NCBI RefSeq assembly: GCF_004343255.1
Contig: NZ_SMDD01000001.1
Span: 1,071,284 to 1,135,283, forward strand
DNA: 64,000 nucleotides
Direction of reading: 5' to 3'
Origin: Laceyella sacchari
GTDB lineage: Bacteria; Bacillota; Bacilli; Thermoactinomycetales; Thermoactinomycetaceae
Shown piece by piece: positions 60,291 to 64,000 of this stretch (positions within the stretch are counted from its first letter, which is position 1; each line of letters begins with the position of its first letter). The notes below the pieces were generated by a model. It was not told where the DNA came from and did no database searches. It was given only the letters and a program-made list of their open reading frames with translations. Both the position numbers and the translations under genes were made by a program.

Positions 60291-61466
60291 GTGAAGGCAC
60301 TCCATTTCGGGGCAGGAAATATCGGCAGAGGATTTATCGGCGCCTTATTGAGCCGTTCAGGATATGAAGTTTGCTTTGTTGATGTGGTTTCGGAGTTGGT
60401 GGATGAAATCAACCGGAGACAAGAATATACGGTAGAAATTGCTGATGCCGGGAATAAACAAATCCATGTGAGCGGAGTTAGAGCCATCAACGGGCAAGAT
60501 GTAAACGCCGTAGTAGCAGAAATGATGGACGCAAATCTGGTGACAACGGCGGTCGGTCCCAATGTGTTAAAATTAATTGCCCCAACCATCGCAAAAGGAC
60601 TGGCTGAACGAGTCAATAAAAATGTACAACCGCTTAACATCATTGCTTGCGAAAATGCGATTGGCGGAAGTTCTATGCTAAAAGAATACGTCTATCAGCA
60701 TTTAAGTGAAGCCGATCAAAGAAAAGTGGATGAACTCGTTGGTTTTCCGAATGCGGCGGTAGACCGAATCGTCCCCTTGCAAAAGCATGAAGACAAACTT
60801 CGTGTTGCCGTTGAGCCTTTCTATGAATGGGTGGTTGAACGGGCCAACATGGTAGGAGAAGTCCCCCAGATTGAGGGAGTCGACTATGTCCCGAACCTGG
60901 AGCCATATATCGAGCGCAAACTATACACAGTAAACACCGGTCACGCAACAGCTGCTTATCTTGGATATTATTTTGGATATAAGGCGATTGCTGCGGCCCT
61001 GCGAGATGAATTTATCCAAAACACAACCAAGCAAGCGCTTATGGAAACCAGCCGCTTGCTAACAACGAAATATCACTTTAGCTCAGAAGAACAAGAAAGA
61101 TATATCGAGAAGATTATGAACCGCTTTTCTAATCCCTATCTTTCTGATGTAGTGACGAGAATTGGCCGGTCACCGATAAGAAAGCTGGGACCCAACGACC
61201 GTTTAGTCGGCCCTGCTGTTCAACTGTTAAAACTGGGTGTAACTCCTGAGCATTTGTGCATTGGCATTGCTGCGGCATTCCAGTTTAATTATGAATACGA
61301 TGAGGAAGCTGTCCAAATTCAGAAAGACATCAAAGAAAAAGGGCTGGCTGAAACCATTCCTCTTTATACAGGGATTGGATCAGACTCTCCATTGTTTCCA
61401 TTAATCATGGAAAAAGTAAAGATGTTAAATGCGTTAAGGGCAGATCGAAGTAAATACATGAAGTAA
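60291..61466 (+). CDS. mtlD: Mannitol-1-phosphate 5-dehydrogenase
   Basis: 391 residues, GTG start with AAGGAGG 8 nt upstream, inside the end of mtlF. NAD motif VKALHFGAGNIGRGFIGALL, catalytic region ERKLYTVNTGHATAAYLGYY with the conserved Lys/Asn/His. Converts mannitol 1-phosphate to fructose 6-phosphate. Last gene of the operon with terminator at 61474. Confidence 0.96.
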   Translation: MKALHFGAGNIGRGFIGALLSRSGYEVCFVDVVSELVDEINRRQEYTVEIADAGNKQIHVSGVRAINGQDVNAVVAEMMDANLVTTAVGPNVLKLIAPTIAKGLAERVNKNVQPLNIIACENAIGGSSMLKEYVYQHLSEADQRKVDELVGFPNAAVDRIVPLQKHEDKLRVAVEPFYEWVVERANMVGEVPQIEGVDYVPNLEPYIERKLYTVNTGHATAAYLGYYFGYKAIAAALRDEFIQNTTKQALMETSRLLTTKYHFSSEEQERYIEKIMNRFSNPYLSDVVTRIGRSPIRKLGPNDRLVGPAVQLLKLGVTPEHLCIGIAAAFQFNYEYDEEAVQIQKDIKEKGLAETIPLYTGIGSDSPLFPLIMEKVKMLNALRADRSKYMK

Positions 61467-61473
61467 AAACCAC

Positions 61474-61503
61474 AAGAGCAAGGGGCAATGACTCCTTGCT
61501 CTT
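61474..61503 (+). terminator. mtl operon terminator
   Basis: AAGAGCAAGG pairs with CCTTGCTCTT, 10-nt loop; short T tail. It lies between convergent genes. Confidence 0.8.
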
Positions 61504-61538
61504 TGATCTATTTAAGGGTCCTGACAGATGCATAGGCT

Positions 61539-62876
61539 TTACCAGTTTTCCCGCCTCACTTCCTCAATGATTGCTTTGACCCCTTCATCGATTTTCTCCG
61601 GTTGCACCCGAGAAATGCTGATCCGCAAAAACTTCTCTCGCTCCAAGTAATCCGACAAATAAAATTCTTTGCTGGATACCACTTTGATCTTCCGTGCAGC
61701 AAGCCGTTGTGTCAGACGTTCGAGATTGACCGTTTTTGGTAGTTTAAATTGTACATAGACCCCGTATCTGACATCCGACACTTCAATCAATCCCGCATCA
61801 TTGTGCCGCCGCACCGCTTCATTCAGCAACTGAATTCGCGTCGCATATTGCTTGGAAATTTTGTGCTTATGTCGTTCGTACATGCCGCTTTTGATGTATA
61901 CTTCTAGCGCTGCTTGGGATAAAAGCGAGGTATCGGTGTAGTTTTTGTAAGTGTAGAACATATCTAACAATTGCTTCGGAATCACAGCCGCTCCCAATCG
62001 TAAACCTGGGAAAATGATTTTTGAAAAGCTTTTCAAATAAACGACGCGCGATGTTTGGCTGTAAGCGTAGATTGGGTCGAAACTCCGTTCTTGGCCCAAG
62101 TCAGCCATGTAATCGTCCTCTACAACGAATACGTTGTATTTGTCGGCCAAACTGGCGATGGCTTTTCTTTCCTCCGTGCTATATGAGGTACCTAGTGGAT
62201 TGTGAAATCTCGACATGGTGTAGAAAAATTTGATGTTGCCGCTTTTGAATTTCTCCTCTAATTCCCACAAATCTATCCCTGTCGCAGTGCGCCGTATTCC
62301 GCAAACGGGTATGCCCTCTGCCTCTAGGAAATGAAGATAAAGATTGTAACTTGGCTGTTCGACCAAGATGACCGAATTCCCGTTAGGAAACGGCATCTTC
62401 GCCAAAATTTCCAACGCCTGCTGGATGCCCGAAGTGATGGAGATATTTTCCGCTTTAGCGAACACTTGGCTGTCTGCCAAATGGGAGACAAGCGTATGGC
62501 GTAGCTTTTCCAGCCCTTTTGAATTGCCGTATGTAAACAGGTGGTATTTGTAAATGTCGATCGCTTTATTTAAGCAATGCTGGAAATCGAGATACGGAAA
62601 CACAGTTAAATCAGGTGACGCCGAAGCGAAATCAATCAGGTCGCTCGCGGTGTCGCTTGAAACATCGGACTGTCCGACTACATAAAAACCGCTTTGCGCG
62701 ATGGAATAAATCGCGTGCCGTTTTTCTAGTTCTTCGTATGCCCGGGTGATTGTACTGATGCTGCATCCGTATGACTTCGCCGCCTTGCGGACAGATGGTA
62801 GCTTTTGGCCCGGCCGGTATTCTCCTTCCATGATTTTTTGCTCTATATCGGAAAGAATAGATAAATATTTTTTCAC
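61539..62876 (-). CDS. MocR/PdxR-type regulator (GntR HTH + aminotransferase-like domain)
   Basis: 445 residues from GTG 62876 (GGAGGGAG 7 nt upstream; the longer frame has no site). GntR winged helix (IEQKIMEGEYRPGQKLPSVR, YGCSISTITRAYEELEKRHA) and a fold-type I aminotransferase-like domain with the PLP Lys in RVVYLKSFSKIIFPGLRLG and SRFHNPLGTSYS. MocR proteins bind PLP and usually control a divergent gene, here the EamA transporter, like YcxD/YcxC or YczR pairs. Confidence 0.9.
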   Translation of the reverse strand: MKKYLSILSDIEQKIMEGEYRPGQKLPSVRKAAKSYGCSISTITRAYEELEKRHAIYSIAQSGFYVVGQSDVSSDTASDLIDFASASPDLTVFPYLDFQHCLNKAIDIYKYHLFTYGNSKGLEKLRHTLVSHLADSQVFAKAENISITSGIQQALEILAKMPFPNGNSVILVEQPSYNLYLHFLEAEGIPVCGIRRTATGIDLWELEEKFKSGNIKFFYTMSRFHNPLGTSYSTEERKAIASLADKYNVFVVEDDYMADLGQERSFDPIYAYSQTSRVVYLKSFSKIIFPGLRLGAAVIPKQLLDMFYTYKNYTDTSLLSQAALEVYIKSGMYERHKHKISKQYATRIQLLNEAVRRHNDAGLIEVSDVRYGVYVQFKLPKTVNLERLTQRLAARKIKVVSSKEFYLSDYLEREKFLRISISRVQPEKIDEGVKAIIEEVRRENW

Positions 62877-63060
62877 AATGCTCCCTCCGGAGTTGGCAGA
62901 TTTTGCTTTCCACTGATTATTATATCTTGACCGAATCAACTGTATCGATACAGTTTTGCCAAAATGACATTGTTCGGAATTGCTATTTGCCATACTTTTT
63001 ATTTAACGGATGATCCATTTTCAAAATGATTCCGCCGACCTGTAGAAGGGAGAAGCAACG

Positions 63061-63978
63061 ATGAAAAACGAAAGCGGATTGAAACTGGCTTATTTATGTG
63101 CCGTATTGAATGCGGTGATCATCGGTTTTTCGTTTTTGTTCACCAAAGTGGCGCTTGAACACGCCAACCCGGTTGACACGTTGACGCACCGGTTTGCTGT
63201 TTCGTTTGTGGTGATGTCAATCCCAGTTGCTTTTGGTTGGGTGAAATTTAAGTTCCGCGGTAAGCTTTTAAATTTGTTGTTGCTGGCGACCATGTACCCA
63301 GTTGGATTCTTCCTCTTTCAAGCGTTTGGATTACAACACGCTTCTTCAGCCGAAGGAGGCATCTTGTACGCCTTTACACCGATCGTAACCATGGTACTGG
63401 CCTCCGTGTTTTTGAAGGAAGTGACAACCCTCTTTCAGAAGGTGTCGATCTTCATGTCGGTATCTGGCGTTGTGTTGATCTTTGTAATGAAGGGAACAGA
63501 CTTCGATTTCTCGAATTTCACCGGGATTTTCTTATTGGTCATGTCGAGCTTGGCTTTTGCCGGTTACAGCGTATTAGTCCGGTCGCTTTTGCGGGTTTAC
63601 AGCCCGACGGAAATCAGTTATGTGATGCTGGGAATCGGATTCGTCTCTTTTTCGGCGGTTTCAATCACCACTCATGTGGCCGACGGCACGCTTGACCTCC
63701 TTTTAGCTCCGCTTACCAGTGGTTCCTTTGTTGTTTCCATTCTCTACTTGGGTGTATTGTCCTCACTTGTCACAGCGCTGACTGCAAACTACGCCTTGTC
63801 AAAAATAGAAGCTTCAAGAATGAGTGTTTTCGCCAATCTAGGGACCGTCGTCTCCATTATCGCTGGAGCCATATTTCTGGGAGAAGAAATCACGGTGCAC
63901 CATCTCATCGGTTCGGCACTGATTATCGCCGGAGTGATCGGGGCGAATCGTTTGGGGAGAAAAAAGGTGACGGCGTGA
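63061..63978 (+). CDS. EamA/DMT-family transporter
   Basis: 305 residues, 10 predicted membrane helices in two EamA repeats (MKNESGLKLAYLCAVLNAVI ... IFVMKGTDFDFSNFTGIFLL ... GEEITVHHLIGSALIIAGVI). AGAAGGGAG is 8 nt before ATG. It is divergent from the MocR regulator 184 bp away, which likely controls it. Members export amino acids, drug-like molecules or vitamins; substrate unknown. Confidence 0.9.
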   Translation: MKNESGLKLAYLCAVLNAVIIGFSFLFTKVALEHANPVDTLTHRFAVSFVVMSIPVAFGWVKFKFRGKLLNLLLLATMYPVGFFLFQAFGLQHASSAEGGILYAFTPIVTMVLASVFLKEVTTLFQKVSIFMSVSGVVLIFVMKGTDFDFSNFTGIFLLVMSSLAFAGYSVLVRSLLRVYSPTEISYVMLGIGFVSFSAVSITTHVADGTLDLLLAPLTSGSFVVSILYLGVLSSLVTALTANYALSKIEASRMSVFANLGTVVSIIAGAIFLGEEITVHHLIGSALIIAGVIGANRLGRKKVTA

Positions 63979-64000
63979 ATGCATTCCGGCTGACTGTTGG

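Overview
The window is chromosomal DNA from a spore-forming member of the Bacillales. It carries a GerA-type germinant receptor subunit and Spo0M, and conserved Bacillus-type loci: gntR-gntK-gntP-gntZ, mtlA-mtlR-mtlF-mtlD, ahpC-ahpF, ytcD/ytbD-ytbE and a MocR-regulator/EamA pair. Ribosome binding sites are strong AGGAGG types, intrinsic terminators are abundant, promoters are sigma-A like, and there are two T-box elements. Base composition is moderate in the conserved blocks and clearly AT-richer around 5.2-6.8 kb and 51-55 kb. A Thermoactinomycetaceae-like or related thermophilic/soil Bacillales is possible, but the genus cannot be fixed from the sequence alone.

Layout. 0-10 kb: partial gerAA, a His/Lys-rich small protein, a hydrolase, an amino-acid permease behind one complete and one partial T-box, a secreted C39-like protease in an AT-rich patch, a secreted GH18 chitinase, two small genes missed by length cut-offs, and a coiled-coil protein with a LexA-like box in its promoter. 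10-27 kb: an acyl/acetyl-CoA synthetase and a nuclease, followed by a dense run of antibiotic-modifying or detoxifying enzymes: rifamycin phosphotransferase, Eis-type acetyltransferase, VOC proteins, an APH-fold kinase with its WYL regulator, an S66/MccF-type peptidase, a macrolide 2'-phosphotransferase behind an attenuator-like leader, and an erythromycin-esterase-like protein.

27-47 kb: Spo0M, a CorC/HlyC membrane protein, a racemase-fold protein lacking its first catalytic Cys, MarR plus a Bcr/CflA efflux pump, the gluconate operon (cre site and GntR operator visible), oligo-1,6-glucosidase, ahpCF with a PerR box, the ytcD/ytbDE group and a frameshifted SDR gene.

47-56 kb is the accessory region. 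It holds an XRE/Nudix operon, a decayed gene, a mini-CRISPR (37-bp repeats), a small HTH gene and a lone cas6. A diverged 225-bp block containing the 3' end of cas6, a leader and a CRISPR repeat occurs on both sides of the HTH-cas6 pair. Next come an EndoU polymorphic toxin, frameshifted at a 36-bp tandem repeat, with its immunity gene, a membrane protein, an IS3-family transposase remnant and a second CRISPR array (30-bp repeats). No cas1, cas2 or interference genes are present in the window. 56-64 kb returns to conserved metabolism: the mannitol PTS operon and a MocR regulator divergent from an EamA exporter.

No rRNA or tRNA genes and no complete insertion sequence were seen.
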